Assembly: GCA_023525715.1 (NCBI GenBank)
Contig: CM042012.1
Location: 50,916,464-50,980,463 of the forward strand
Origin: Cichorium intybus
Taxonomy: Eukaryota > Streptophyta > Magnoliopsida > Asterales > Asteraceae
Direction of reading: 5' to 3'
DNA: 64,000 bases
Position 1 is the stretch's first letter; every line of letters starts with the position of its first letter. The translations under genes were made by a program, and so were the position numbers. Below are positions 36,921 to 56,734 of this stretch, one piece after another. The notes under the pieces are model-generated. The model was not told where the DNA came from, ran no database searches, and saw only the letters and a list, made by a program, of their open reading frames with translations.

Positions 36921-39900
36921 GTCTAGTGAAAAGACACAGCAAGAAAAGATCCAGATCGTCTGGACATGTCTTAAAGTAGGAATCCACAGAATCGGATACA
37001 GTCGCGGAAAGATTGGAAGACGCTCCAAGGTCAAAATCTTTTGAAAGCTCAGGTATATCTAAAAACCTCAAAACTCTTGTTCCATAATTCCTTGATGCAT
37101 AATGTGATAGTCACATTTCGGTTTGTATGCAGGGAATCAGTAAGGTACGGGACTTTGGCGCATAGGAGCACATTTGGATTGGATTTCCGGCTCATGCAGT
37201 TTTGAAGTTTAGTTAGATATTGAAATATTGTTACTAGCTTTTAGATGCGTATGACATTGTCTATCATATAGTACATTGTTTAAGGATTTTTGTTTTTAAT
37301 AAAATTGTCAAATTTCCTTTAACACCTGTTGTTTAATTTTAAAATTGTCCTTGAAATCTTATATGAATGTGTTGAATGCATGATTAGTAATAACTTGAAT
37401 GTTGATGCATCCAAAGTGTTTGGATTCAGGAATTGTGTCATTTATGATTGTTAATTTAAATGTAATAAGAATCAATTCAACCAGAGGTCCAGTTGGACAG
37501 AACTTTGGAATCATTTGACTTAGAGTCTCATGATGAATTGAGTTCTTAATGTATCAAGAAATGAATTAACCAAAGATCCAGTTGGACAGGACTTTAGAAT
37601 CTTTGACTTAGAGTCAGATGATGATTAAGTTCTTTATAAAGCACATGTGGCAAGAATTGAATCACCCAAAGATCCAGAGGATAGGATTTTGGAATCAATT
37701 GACTTAGAGTCAAGTGATGATTGCAAGTCTTGAACAAAGTAACAAAGTCATAAGTTTACATAGAGATGTAAAAGACATTGAGATTAGGAGCAACGGTCAC
37801 ATCAGTTGCTGTGTATTGCTCGAATCTTCAAATAGAACACCAATTGTTTGTACTTCACAATATTTGTCAATCGGTATGACGAATATGGCTTCGCTTATCA
37901 GAATAAGCGATTGAATTGAAACCTTGAACAGTTCAAGGACTTCAAAGGAAGTACAAGATCCACAGAACATGAGTGACAACATAAACTAAGAAAATGTTTC
38001 ACAGTTTATTCTCTTCCAAGAACATTAATAGTTATAATGTGTCTTAGGGAAGATGATGGAGCATTGGTCGAAACAGTTCGATCCTCGATGTATGAGATAC
38101 ATTGCCAATTAGTTTCCAATAAATTGAATACTATACCAGTCAGACCATATAAACCATATTCAAACCACATCCTCCGACTAAGTAGGTTTTGCAGACACTG
38201 TCTGAAATGTAAAGTTGGGATTGTCCTACTTGTACATTGAAAGTCTAGAGCCTTGTAGTGTTCGTCCGAACCTCATGACTAGCATGAACCTGATCAGAAA
38301 TGTCATTTCACTGGCTATCCCGCTGTACCTGAAAAAGAAAGAGCTCTTTTAGAAAGAACTCATGTTCTAAGGAAACAATGGGAGTTGGGACAGTCCTGAA
38401 TGAATTCAGGATTAGCCAAGTGAAAGAACCTTTAGTCATCACTAGGCTTAGAGCAGAAATCAGATTTCTGTTTCAACACTCACAAAATCTTCTCTTGACC
38501 AGTAGTACTGATCATCATCATAAGTAGTTATGATTGGGGTGACATACCGAATAGTGGTGAAACACTATAGTTGGTACGGGTTTACAATCCGACTACTTGG
38601 AAGCATTGGTGAGCCCGGTTGCTGCCAATTAAGAGAACCTTAGGACGAGATACAGTCTTTGTGGCATTTTGATTGATTTTTACACCTGGTCTAAAAACCA
38701 GTGGGAGTAATTGAATCATCAAAAGAAACCGACATGGACAGAAACGTACCTTCAGGACATCTGGTAGAGTGAGACGCTACTCAGAGTCAAGTAATTGACT
38801 CCGAGGGAAACACTCTCAATAGAAGATGAAATCCGAAAGGATACTGCATACTGTAAGTCGTTAGTGGAGCGCAAGTGGATCACCGACACACTAATGGGGA
38901 CTCACAAATAGTATGCCAGTACAAAGGTACATGGGCCCGGGATTACCCCACGGGCATCTCGAAAGATAGAATATTCAGATTCTCAAAATATGCCAAAGGA
39001 TTGGATTGTGAGAAAGTGCTGAAAGATTTCCATTAAGATGTCAGAAATGTTTGGATTCTCAAAATGTGCCATAAGTTATGGATTTTGTGAATAGTCCATA
39101 ACCGTGTCAAAGCCAGTGGGAGTGTCGCTGTTATCCACTGTCACTATATGTGTGTTATATACTGTTTCTAGGAAACGTATCTTTTCATTACAAAGTGTAA
39201 TGACTTGGTGTTAAGAGACGGATCGCTATGAAAGACCTAATAGAGACACGGCATACTCAGGTGGTCATAAACGTCTATGAGATAGATCGAAACTCTGCCA
39301 AGATGAACTTGATGAGACTCAAGATGCATAGTTCAGGAAAGGAGTTTCCTATCATTGCAAAGTGTGATGATTTGGCATGAAAGATATAAAGAAGGTGCAA
39401 CATACTCACATAATCTATAGACATCTATCAGATAGATGCTATCATTAGTATAAACCTAGCCACAGTAAGCATAATCTTGATAAGATTCAAAACGCATGAA
39501 AAAGAGTCTCCGAAAGGAAATAGTTATTGAAAGTCATGACACAAGGATTACGCCTAATCCTAAGATTCCAAAAGGGTTTGGAATGAGATTAGATCGAATT
39601 CCACGAGCGTCATGGATCGATCAGAAGTGTCATGAACATGTCCTGATGACTTAATGCTTACAACATAGTGAGTCAGTTTCAGGATATGACCTAGCTAGGA
39701 ATACTTAATGGATTATGTAAGTACGTAAGAAATCATTAGGAAATGATTGGGTGAATGTTAATAATAATTTGAAAGGAGTTTCAAATAAGTAAAAGGGCTT
39801 AATGGTTAAAGAGTTTCGATGGTATTCCGATGGAGTGCGTGTGGGTCACCGGCACATCGTAACATCTCGAAATAGTCTTAGGGTGCAATCATGTGGACTA

Positions 39901-40940
39901 AAGATCCTGAGAACCATGGAAAGTCACAGTACACAGAATGGAGATGTAAGTGAGAATGACAGTATGACTAAATTGAGATATCGTCAGAAGAATGTCCGAT
40001 TGGATAAAGTGTATCAGTGTAAGACATTTGGATACATAGAAAGAGTGAAAGGTCGTATAGACATAGATACATAACATGAATTAAAAGTTTAAAAGGAATC
40101 TAGAAACCGATAATAGTCTTATGAAGAATCCGACTTGGTGATTACCTCGTGGAGACTTGGTAATCAGGCAAGAATAGCCACCAGTCAGATTTTTTATTTC
40201 GTTTTTGCATGTTTCACTTCCCGAATAATTTGATTATTCAAAAGTCCACAGTCGCTCATACTTTTCGGGAGTAAGTATGAACGAAGACTGTCGTGAATTG
40301 GTTTGTAGATTGTCTAAGGAGTTAGACATTGCAGTAAGACTGCTACAACGTTCACGAGTACTTGAAATAGAGATTTGAGTATTAGATAAACCAGCACTCA
40401 ATAGATTGCTTCATGGATTACATCACGAGCAATGTTGAGACGATAATATCCTATGATCTTAAAGCGGAGACATATGAGTTGAAATTTGCGAGTCGGTTGT
40501 GCATTGATAATGCGTAAACGCATCGGTAACTCGATGTTATAAAACGCACTTTTGTGTACGATTTTGATAAGTAAAAGACACAAGCATATGAGTCAAAGCT
40601 TATTCGTTCCTCGACCCTGATGAGAAACAGATATCTGTAGGCGGCTCGATGATTTTGAAGTTGACTAAAGTGCTGGCCAGCCTAGACTGAATTGATGTGT
40701 TCAATTAGAAGTCTTAAAGTCATAAGCAGAATCGGAAATCGAAAAACAGAGTATCGGACAGAGATTGATCTCAATCTATGTCTCATGTCTGAAAATAGCT
40801 GGTTGGACGAAGGATCATATGATCACTTATCTATGGACAGAACTGACTGGGTCAGAGTTCGGCAGCAGTTTCTAGGAAGCTGCAGGTTGTTTATTAATCA
40901 GAAGATAAATTAAAGTCATAGACTTATCCAAGTGGGAGAC
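36921..40940 (+). other. Decayed internal region of copia element 2
   Basis: About 4 kb with no usable reading frame. Repeated related segments occur, for example CCAGTTGGACAG...TTTGACTTAGAGTC near 37490, 37580 and 37670, and paired TACTCA...AT(A/C)TAT(G/C)AGATAG words near 39255 and 39415. Words resembling the element 1 pol region are scattered, such as ACCGACATGGACAGAAA near 38730. The 3' part from about 40200 matches the 3' untranslated region of element 1. Confidence 0.65.
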
Positions 40941-41695
40941 TGTTGGATTAGGTGTCTAAGCCATGACTTTATATTTAATTGAAGCAAAGTCTATTTGGGT
41001 TGCCCTCATAGCTGGAGGATTAGTGTAGAGTTTAGTATAGTGAAAGGTTGATTTATTAATTATTTAATAAATCAATAGAAATAAATAAATAGTTTATTAA
41101 TATATTTAAGTGTTAATATATTAATTAGAAACTATAATAATTAATTAAAATTTAATCTAGAATTAATTGGATTTAATTTAGTGATTAAATTAGTTAATTA
41201 AAAGTGCAGGGACTGGTTTGTATTTATTCAATAGTTGAATAACTGGCAAAAAGAAGTCCAGGGGCCAAAAAGTGGCGCCACCCTGGAGGCTTCTCTAAGG
41301 TTGGCGAAAACCCTAATTAGGGTTTGGGGATCTGGTCCAAGTGGTCAACAGGCTTGCCCACTTTGGAGGCTCCTTAGGGTTTCAGGTGTAACCCTAGGAG
41401 GCTATAAAAGGAACCCCTTGGTACCCTAATTCCTGCGCCAACTTCACTCTAAGATTACTCTGCTGGACTGTCTTCTCCATTGCTTTGGGTGTGACTCCAT
41501 TTGAGGCAGGATCTCTTTGCTGCTAGCTTCAAGAACAAGATCAAAAGGTTGGTTAATTTCTTATTTTGATCTTTAGAAATTAAATGTTGGCCTTAGGTTT
41601 TAGTTTATATCTTCATAGAAGAAAACATAGATCTTTCTAGGGTTGCATGTGAACTTAGGAGTTTGTTTGTTCATTGATTGCTAGAAAACCCTTCA
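40941..41695 (+). repeat. 3' LTR of copia element 2
   Basis: 755 bp, starts TGTTGGATTAGG, TATAAAA at 41403-41409, ends CCCTTCA, followed by the GTTAT duplication. Confidence 0.95.
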
Positions 41696-41700
41696 GTTAT

Positions 41701-47591
<5,891 letters not shown>

Positions 47592-47601
47592 GACATTCAC
47601 G

Positions 47602-47620
47602 GGCCGTGCTTAGCACGGCC
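47602..47620 (+). other. Perfect 8-bp hairpin resembling a Helitron 3' end
   Basis: GGCCGTGC, loop TTA, GCACGGCC. GC-rich perfect stems of this kind in AT-rich surroundings mark Helitron 3' ends, but the expected CTAG within about ten bases is absent (ACCTTA then (TA)n follows). It may be a Helitron end mutated or overrun by the microsatellite. Confidence 0.4.
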
Positions 47621-47628
47621 ACAAAATT

Positions 47629-47633
<5 letters not shown>

Positions 47634-47689
<56 letters not shown>
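47634..47689. repeat. (TA)n microsatellite, about 56 bp
   Basis: Alternating TA between the hairpin and the LTR-like sequence. Confidence 0.97.
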
Positions 47690-47690
<1 letters not shown>

Positions 47691-50600
47691 CACCCGCAAA
47701 CCAGGGTTAGATCTTTTTTGTTATTAATAAGTTAAATGTTGGGTTTAATATTTTTAAGAAAGTTCTAATGTATATATTTATTGATTAATGGGTGAAATAT
47801 CATAAATATAAAGAAGACAAAATTTTGGTGGGACTATTACGTCCTAATATATTTAGAAAGAGTAACTAGTCAAATACTAAAAAAAAAAGTTAGAGGGGTT
47901 AAGTTGTTAACATGGAAAACCATATATGCATATATATAAGTCTAAAATAGATGAGGGTTAGAAATAGTTCAAACAAAAGTAAATGGTGGTTTGTGATTCA
48001 ATAAAGAAAGATAGAGGTGAATATTATTATTTGTTCCTTTTGAACCGATTGATTTCTCTTTTTGACGAAGAATAAAGTTGATTTCAAGAAAACCCAATTC
48101 ATGTATGTGACGAATACCTTGTTACACTCCATTTAATGAAAATCAATGCAAGTGACGGTTCATGTAGCTTACGTTAAAACCTATTCTTTTCCATCTCCTT
48201 CTATGCGTAATACATACATTTAAAGGGAGAGACGAGTCTGTAATGAGGGGTTAGATGGAGAGATCCCGGTAGGAGCCATAAGGGCGGTAACAGTTAGATT
48301 GATGAGTGCGACGAAGGGGCTGTTGACCGGTCGGATTTCGGTTCACGTACGATGATGTTTTTGGAGGTTCACTGCTATATATATATGCGCATAACTTAGG
48401 AGCAAAACCTAGTTTCTATGTTAATCGTTTCTTCCCGGCGAAGCCAAGTTCCGGTGGGAAACGAGCCTATTTATTTTACAGTGTTTGCACTCCCACGCAC
48501 CGAAAAACGTCTATAGTAAGGATGAGTGATTATGGGTTTCCAATTAGTTGCCTACTACTCACGGGGAGATCACAAAGTCTCTTGGTTGGTTGTTGGTCTT
48601 GAATACGGAAACGAGAAAGAAACGGGTATCGGTGATTTCGATTATTGGTGCAACAGTAGGGAAGCCTTCGAGGTTGAGCGGTGGTGCAACATAAAAAAAG
48701 GTGTTCAAGTAAGGTCAAGGGTCTCCCCTGATGAGTGACAGTGACAGCCGAAGCCAGCATTTGGTAGTTGTTTGGAGTCATCGTTCACCTGTGGGGCTTC
48801 ACTTGTGACCTTTCCGACAAGGGAAATCAGTTAGGGGTGGGTGTGATCGAATTATGCTTTCAAAAGTGGTGCTGCGTATTTCGCAATATGGTGGGTGCGA
48901 TTGGATCATGCTATCAATCGCAGTCTTGCACATAAGGTATTCAACTTCCCATATAATATTTGGATGCTAACTATGTTCAACTCCATATGCAAAACATGCA
49001 TCACGTTGCGAAGTCTTGTAATCTTAGGCATGTAGACGTGAATGATTGAGATTTGTAGCAAGTCCCCCACGTCGAGTAAAACATGCCATACTCCTTAAAA
49101 AGAACGAAGGCTTTAGTTCTTGTTACCATCTCATGGTGATCAGACGCATGAATGTTTAAACATGATGTGGTTGTTATTATAATTTACATTTCATTACCAA
49201 AACCTAGAAATGTGCTAGCTATGAAGGATTCAACAAGAGGGTCTCAGGGGTGATCGTAAATAATATTTTAGCCTTATAAAGAGATTTGCTGGGAAATTAT
49301 GATAACGTGAATATCAAGTATACAATTAGTTATATATAATGTATGCACAATTAAGTAATTACTATTTAGGATATTTTATTTAGTCTCAAGTATTGAAAGT
49401 ATTACACGTAACAGGACTAATAACGCTTTGAAATTATGACAAGTTGATTATTAATACTAAAGTGTATTTAGGGATTATGCGGTTATATTTTATCTTAGTC
49501 GTGATATGAGTTTTACATATACCCAAGACTTCGATTAATAAGCGAGTAAATATAATATTAGTTGATAAACGGGAACTTATTATTATACGATTGGTTATAT
49601 AGGAGAACCTGATGCATGAAGATGATGTCTAGGGTCAAGACATTTTCAGACGTGTTGACGAGAGGAGGATTATTTGTTGACTGCTCGGTTAACATCAATG
49701 TGAGTACATAGAATTTTCGAGCACACATCCCTTATAAAATATAAGTGTTTTGTTGGATGCGCGTTATGTGTTTTATGTGACTTTATGTGATTATACGTGC
49801 GTATTATGACGTATGAGTTCAAATGTATTTTTTTTTTTTTTGTAAATGTTTGAAAAATACAATGTTTTATAATTATGCAAAAAGGGTAAATGGGGAAAAT
49901 GTGAGTGCTGACTTGAGAGGTCTAGACTATAAAGAAAAATTAAAGACGTTAAGACGAATGATGTACTTGGACCCCCTATAGGTGATCCAAAACAGACGAT
50001 TGGCGGACTGATACATTCATCCCCCGTCACGTCTCAAAACATGGGTGACTCCCCCCCCCCCCCCCCAATAAAGACGAAAGATGTTAAGACGTTAATATGT
50101 TTGAGAGGTCCAGACCACAAAGATGAAAGATGTACTTGGACCCCCTCCTCACATGATCCAAACACAGATGATTGACGGACTGATACATTCATCCCCCGTC
50201 ACATCTCCAACGATGGGTGACTCCCACCACAATGACGAAAGATGTTTATGACGTAATGACGCTAATGACGTTGGCTTGATATTCTAGACATTCTTGCCAT
50301 TTTCACACAGGCTAGCTACCTGTTGTGATAGGGACAAGTTACGCTGGCGATGCTTTAAGACGTGCTTCGACCACCACGACGCAGCCCAAATAGACGATTG
50401 GTGGACTGATATGTTCATCCCCCGCCACGTCACTAGTTATGGGTGACTCCCCCCGTGCAACCCATAAAGACGTGAGTTCGAGAACGGACTAAGTGGACGA
50501 GAAAGGGGGTAATAAAGACGTATGCATATTTAAGTGTAACAATGTGTTAAGGTGTTTTTGATTATTATGTAAGGAGTCTAAACACTATGTATCTCACCAG

Positions 50601-50793
50601 ACTTCCCAGTCTGACGTTTATTTTGATGTGTGTCTCAGGTTTAAGAAGTAAGGTACCAGAATAAAGCTTGATGATTTGCTTAATGTTTATTTCCTAGTTA
50701 TAAATATGTCTAGACTCGCACAATGTTTGCTTGTGTCATTGGGATTATTGTAAGTGGATTCATTTACCAGTGTTTCGAGTACGAACTGTTACA
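47690..50793 (+). mobile_element. Large gypsy-type LTR remnant, about 3.1 kb
   Basis: Starts AACACCCGC just after (TA)n, close to the common gypsy LTR start TGTAACACCC, and ends CTGTTACA. In the same order it shares landmarks with the solo LTR at 53749-56729: GATGATGTCTAGG, then TTCAGA.G, then a GTTGAC block, then ACACATCCC, and near the end TATTTTGATGTGT followed by CTCAGGTT. No internal domains or second LTR are seen, and no target duplication is readable because of the microsatellite. Short open frames inside, such as 48526-48738, have no support. Confidence 0.6.
49930..50475 (+). repeat. Three diverged tandem units inside the LTR remnant
   Basis: Units of roughly 110-200 bases start near 49945, 50130 and 50350. 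Each has GACGA-type start words, GATCCAAA-like or GCCCAAA-like words, a (C/G)GACTGATA(C/T)(A/G)TTCATCCCCCG block and TGGGTGACTCCC. A C-run of 16 lies at 50051-50066. Confidence 0.75.
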
Positions 50794-50803
50794 TGTACGC
50801 AAC

Positions 50804-52112
<1,309 letters not shown>

Positions 52113-52720
52113 CATAATTTAACTTACCAAACAACCTAAAACACACATTTTACTCAAACAACCTCTCGAAATGGTTTTAAAATACAAAGGCGGTATCATA
52201 AAAAAATTATTGGTCGTAGTTTCGTGATATTTTTACGTTTGTGGTTTGTGGTTTTTAGTAGTCGGTTTTATTTAAATTGTATTTTTCGTTTTTATTTTAT
52301 GTTTGTAATTTTATTTTCTTAATTAAGAAGTCTTTTATTTTTTAATTAAATTTTTCTTAGAGTAGTTAATATTTCTAATTTAGTTAATTTATTTATAATA
52401 TTTATTTAATTAAAAAGTGAGTGTTAGTGATGGTTTACCATTTCCAATATTTAAGGTGGTGAGGGGTTACTAGGGGTTTATTGAGGTGAAGCCTACGTCA
52501 CATGTAAAAAATGAGTGGTGGTGATGGATTTCTTCCCCACCACTCCTCTTAGTCTAAGTATGTAATTTTTTTCATTAAAACATATCTGCAAAAAGAAGTA
52601 GAAAATATATTAATGACCATTCTATAAACTGCACAAACATATTAGTGTTTGATATATTATAATAAAGAGTAAATTACAGTTTTGGTCCCTGTCGTTTACC
52701 CCTTTTTCAGTTTTGGTCCA
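52113..52720. other. AT-rich spacer, no gene
   Basis: No coding sequence. A GTGGTGATGGATTTC...CCACCACTCC stretch near 52518-52550 is able to fold and resembles small plant transposon ends. AGAGTAAATTACAG followed by two TTTTGGTCC words near 52666-52722 looks like the terminus of another unidentified repeat. Confidence 0.35.
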
Positions 52721-52724
52721 AGTT

Positions 52725-53743
52725 TTTTATTTGCTACTAACCATGTTTTGTTTCTTTCTATGGTATCATCAACATTGTATTTGACTTTGTAAACCCATCT
52801 ACAAGATATAACTTTCTTCCCTTTAGGAAGTTTGACAATATCCCAGGTGTGATTAGTTTCTAAGGCATGTAAATATTTGACTATAGGTTCTTCCCATTGA
52901 GGATTTTATTTATCCTTGTTATAAAAAGCTGGTTCTTGAACATGGCTAATCAAATTAAAAGCACATCTTTGCAGAAGAATGTTAACAGTTTGAACATCAT
53001 GACTAATGCAAAGACTAGTGAGAGTAAGAGGGCAATCTGTAAGTTGAGTAGAAGAGGTAACATGATTACAAATTCAATCACTTAAATGAATAGGTGGTTG
53101 AGTTATCCTGTTAGACCTTCTTAAAAGAATGTTATCAGACACATTTGAAGAAGGTGCGGGATTAGAAATGCCAATTGGGATAGAAATACGAGTATCTGCT
53201 GAAAATAGTTGATCAATGGAATTTGTTGGAAGAAAGATACTAGGGTTGTTATTTTAATGTTGAATAGTATGAAAGGGAAAGATGCTTTCAAATAATTTGA
53301 TATCTCTAGATATATGAATTGTAAAAGTTTTCAGGTCTAAAACCTTGCATGCCTTTTTACTAGGTGGATATCCTAAAAGGATGCAGGAATGAGATCTTGG
53401 CATAAACTTATCTCTTATTACAGTTGGAGTAGCCACAAAGCAAACACAACCAAATGCCCTCAAATAAGATAAACTAGGCTTCTTTTTGTTTAAAAGTTCA
53501 TAAAGAGTAACATGATGAAGCACTTTAGAAGGCATTTCGTTAATCAAATGGACATTTGTCTTAATACATTCACTCTAGTATGCAACTCCTAATCCAAATT
53601 GAAAAAATAATGCTCTGGTTGTTTCTAGAACATGTATGTACTTTCTTTCAAGCAAACCATTTTGATGGGGTGTATAAGTTGTTGATGTTTGATGAATTAT
53701 ACCTTTTCTTTGAAAAAAATTATGAGCTTCATTTCTTGACCCC
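52725..53743 (-). pseudogene. Minus-strand copia relic: end of integrase and start of RT
   Basis: Read leftwards from 53743. The integrase C-terminal part includes MPSKVLHHVTLYELLNKKKP, LRAFGCVCF and CILLGYPPSKKACKVLDL. A decayed linker follows. The first block of copia reverse transcriptase then appears near 52915-52730, with a W.IVKLPKGKK and WVYKVKY pattern, after which the element stops at about 52725. Stops and frameshifts are present. It continues the frame order of the piece at 56735-58061, from which the 2,981-bp LTR separates it. Confidence 0.82.
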
Positions 53744-53748
53744 AATTC
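53744..53748 (+). repeat. Target-site duplication AATTC (left copy)
   Basis: AATTC lies before the LTR and again at 56730-56734 directly after it. Confidence 0.88.
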
Positions 53749-56729
53749 TGTAACATCCGTGTTTTGGGCCTATGAGTTTTGGGCTTAAACCGACAAACGA
53801 ATTTATTTTTGTTAATAAAGAATAACTAAATTTAATATTTTGTTATGTTTTTATATTGTGTATAAATGAGCCAAATATAGTTTTAAAATCAATTTGTAAC
53901 CAAATGTGAAAAATTTTGTCATAAGGACTAAAAGTGTCAATTTGGCCAAACTTACCCTAAGTAGAGTTGACTAGTCATGGATTTGGAAAATTAGGAGATA
54001 TTATGAAGGAATTGATGTGGAGTTTAAATTAGGTCAAATAATTCCTTGAATTAATATTAAGGACCTAAATTATGAAGAATTTTAGTGTAAGGGACCATTT
54101 GTGTAAAATTAGGAAATTAAGGGCTAGTGTTGACCTAGACTATGACTAAAGTGGAATAAATAATTGTATTTGGGGCATACGTGTGAATTTAGATACTTTT
54201 AGCTAGAATAATGGACTTTATGGGTGTTGGGTGAAGTAAGACCAAACTCTAGGGACCCTTCTTGCCAAATCTTTAAGTAGGTGAGCTTTTGATGGGGGTT
54301 CTTCCCCATTTCAGCCAAATCACGATTTGGAGAGAATGAGAGGGTGAGAGTGGCGATTTTTTTCTAGGGTTCTTGAGGATTTGATGCTAGAGATGGAAGA
54401 TGGTTCAAGCTCTTCAAGTTCCTAGCCAATCTAAGGTATAAAACCTTCATCTTCTAGCTTTGAATTCGAGTTAGGGTTTGGGGTTTTGGCCCAATTCGAG
54501 ATTTATGGTGGGATGAGGTTATTCCTATGATTCCCCAATGTTTATTTGATGTTTCTAAGTTATTGGAGTCTACATTCAATCCATGGATGCTCTAGATTCA
54601 ACTACTTGATTAATTTGGGTGTTATGAACCCTAGAATTTGGGGATTTGATGAATAGAGGAGGAATATTGAAATTGATGGATAATTATGGTGGTTTTGGAT
54701 GAGGGGATTCATTTCTAATGATTCCCTAAGGATTCCAACCTTTGATTTGTAGTCATTAACCTTGAATCACTAGAAAATGGGAGTTGGGTGTTTAAATGGG
54801 TTTTGTTCATGTAGATGATGATTGGATCTCTTGTTTAATGGATGGATGAATGAGTTTAATGTATCAATTTGGATGTATAAGTGGAGTGAGGATCATTTCC
54901 TAATGATTCCATGGAATGGAAGAAGGAATCTCCACTTGTAATCATCAATTGTAAGAATGGAATTGGGTATTCCATGGTTTAAGCTTATAGAGTGAAGTTG
55001 TGATCATGGCATGTAATTGATCCATTTGAAATGGTTTTGAATAGTTTAATTGAGTCTAATGATGTGTATTTTGAGAAGGAATAATGTCCTTTTGATGTCC
55101 ATGAGTTTTGGGAAGAATCGGAACTTGAATCGGGTCAAAAATGAGTGAAAATGACCAAAATCGGAGCTGCACCTGGGCATTACACGACCCGTGCTGTATA
55201 AGCACGACCCGTGTTGTCCTTACAGTGAGTTACACGACCCGTGTAACCATTTACACGACCCGTGTTAGTCTCTGTCCGGATTTTGGGCACTTTTTGGGTT
55301 TTGAACTTTACGATTTGGGCTTTGGGTCCTTGTTTTAATGCCAATCTTTGGGGATGTTTTAATTAAGATTTTCCTTATATTAAAGAGTCAAGGACTTCAT
55401 TTTTGATGATGGATGATTGTTCCTTCTTAGTTCTAAAGAAGTAATTATAGTGTGACTTTTAGATGAATCGAGTATGATATCTTCCGTTCTTGTATTGTAG
55501 GAAAGGGATATGTTGTAGTGACTTGGAACTAAGACTAAGGACTTGAGCTAACACTCAATTAAGAGGATGTGATGGATGAGATGATGTCTAGGAGCGCCTT
55601 CAGATGCTTCAACCTTGTGCGGAGTTAGTGTTGACTCGTCAGTTGACCTTGGGTGAGTTTACCGGGAGTACACATCCCAACTAATATCTTTTGTGTGTGT
55701 TATCAAATACTTTTCATGCATAATATTATGTGCAATGTGTTATATGATTACTACTTGTGCATTGCATGAAAATGTGTTCTAAAGATGTTTTCAAATGAAG
55801 ATTATGATGATGTTTTGAAAGATGTTTTGAGCATTCTATTTGTGCATCACATTGCATATAGGATGGGATTGACCGAGTGAACCTTATGACGAAGATGAAA
55901 TGATTGTCCCGGATTTAGGGAAATCATGATTGTCCCGGATTTAGGGAAATCACGGGTTAATACCCAAACGAGTTGTTGTCCCGGATTTAGGGAAATCGTT
56001 CCCGACAAAAGGGAACCGCATGAGGGACTTGCTAACCCTTATGGGGCTAGTGTAATGGCCACTAGTCCTAGTTTTGCCTATACGGGGATCGAGTGGCATG
56101 CTTCGTGCGTGTCATTCGTGAACTTAGGTAGGTGCCATTGAGGTGAGTTGGACTTTATGAGATGGACGTGGGTTTGGGATAGTTGCATCATGCATTACAT
56201 TTGCATATCATAACTATCTATTTTAAGTAAATCCTTATGATGTTTTAAGTAACTTTTGAAGTGTGTTTAAAATCTATTTTTGGGGGTTTGTCCCGAGTGT
56301 GGTAGTTCACTACCCACTCAAAATGGGTCAACCTCGGGTAAACTCACTAGGCATTTCAATTGCCTAACTTATTTTGATGTGTACTCAGGTTGAGAGGTTT
56401 AGATGACTTTAGAAGAGTTGGATGTTTAGAAGGCCACGGTTTGTGTGGTATCATTTAAGCTGTGTAATGGTATTTGAATTGTTACAACCTCGCTACTTTA
56501 TAAACTAAAATGTTTTATCTAAAATGGGACCAAACGATGTTTTCCGCAACTTAAACCTAAATTTATTTCTCATTAAACCCCATGTGTTTTAAAAATGATT
56601 TTGAAAGGAGATGACTTATTTGAAGATGTTGAAATTGAAGTTTTCATTATAGGGTGATTTTTTGGAACAATGATGTTAAACATGTGTTAAAATGATGTTT
56701 TATAAAAAGCCTTAAGCGAGGGTGTTTCA
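53749..56729 (+). mobile_element. Solo LTR, 2,981 bp, gypsy-type
   Basis: Starts TGTAACATCC and ends GGTGTTTCA with matching TG...CA ends and a perfect AATTC target duplication, and it has no internal domains. It splits a copia integrase gene. It contains a triplet of GATTGTCCCGGATTTAGGG-type units (near 55902, 55927 and 55975) and four CACGACCCGTG words near 55187-55262. Landmarks shared with 47690-50793 show that the two belong to related LTR families. It presumably arose by recombination between two LTRs of a full element. Confidence 0.9.
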
Positions 56730-56734
56730 AATTC

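Larger units (their letters stand above)
34313..41695 (+). mobile_element. Copia-type element 2, gag kept, pol decayed beyond recognition
   Basis: A 7,383-bp element with LTRs at 34313-35056 and 40941-41695, primer-binding site at 35058-35069, polypurine tract AAGTGGGAGA before the 3' LTR and target duplication GTTAT. It has a good gag frame, but protease, integrase, RT and RNase H cannot be read. Only scraps of pol-like DNA are visible, for example near 38290-38330 and 38725-38760. LTR starts and TATA position show it belongs to the same broad family as element 1. Confidence 0.92.

Noticed and set aside
48526..48781. Two overlapping frames (48526-48738 plus, 48781-48530 minus) as small genes
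   Set aside because: They lie in the LTR remnant, have no recognisable domain, and mirror each other on opposite strands.
55900..56000. Possible CRISPR-like array of GATTGTCCCGGATTTAGGG
   Set aside because: Only three units without regular unique spacers, in plant LTR DNA. It is a minisatellite.
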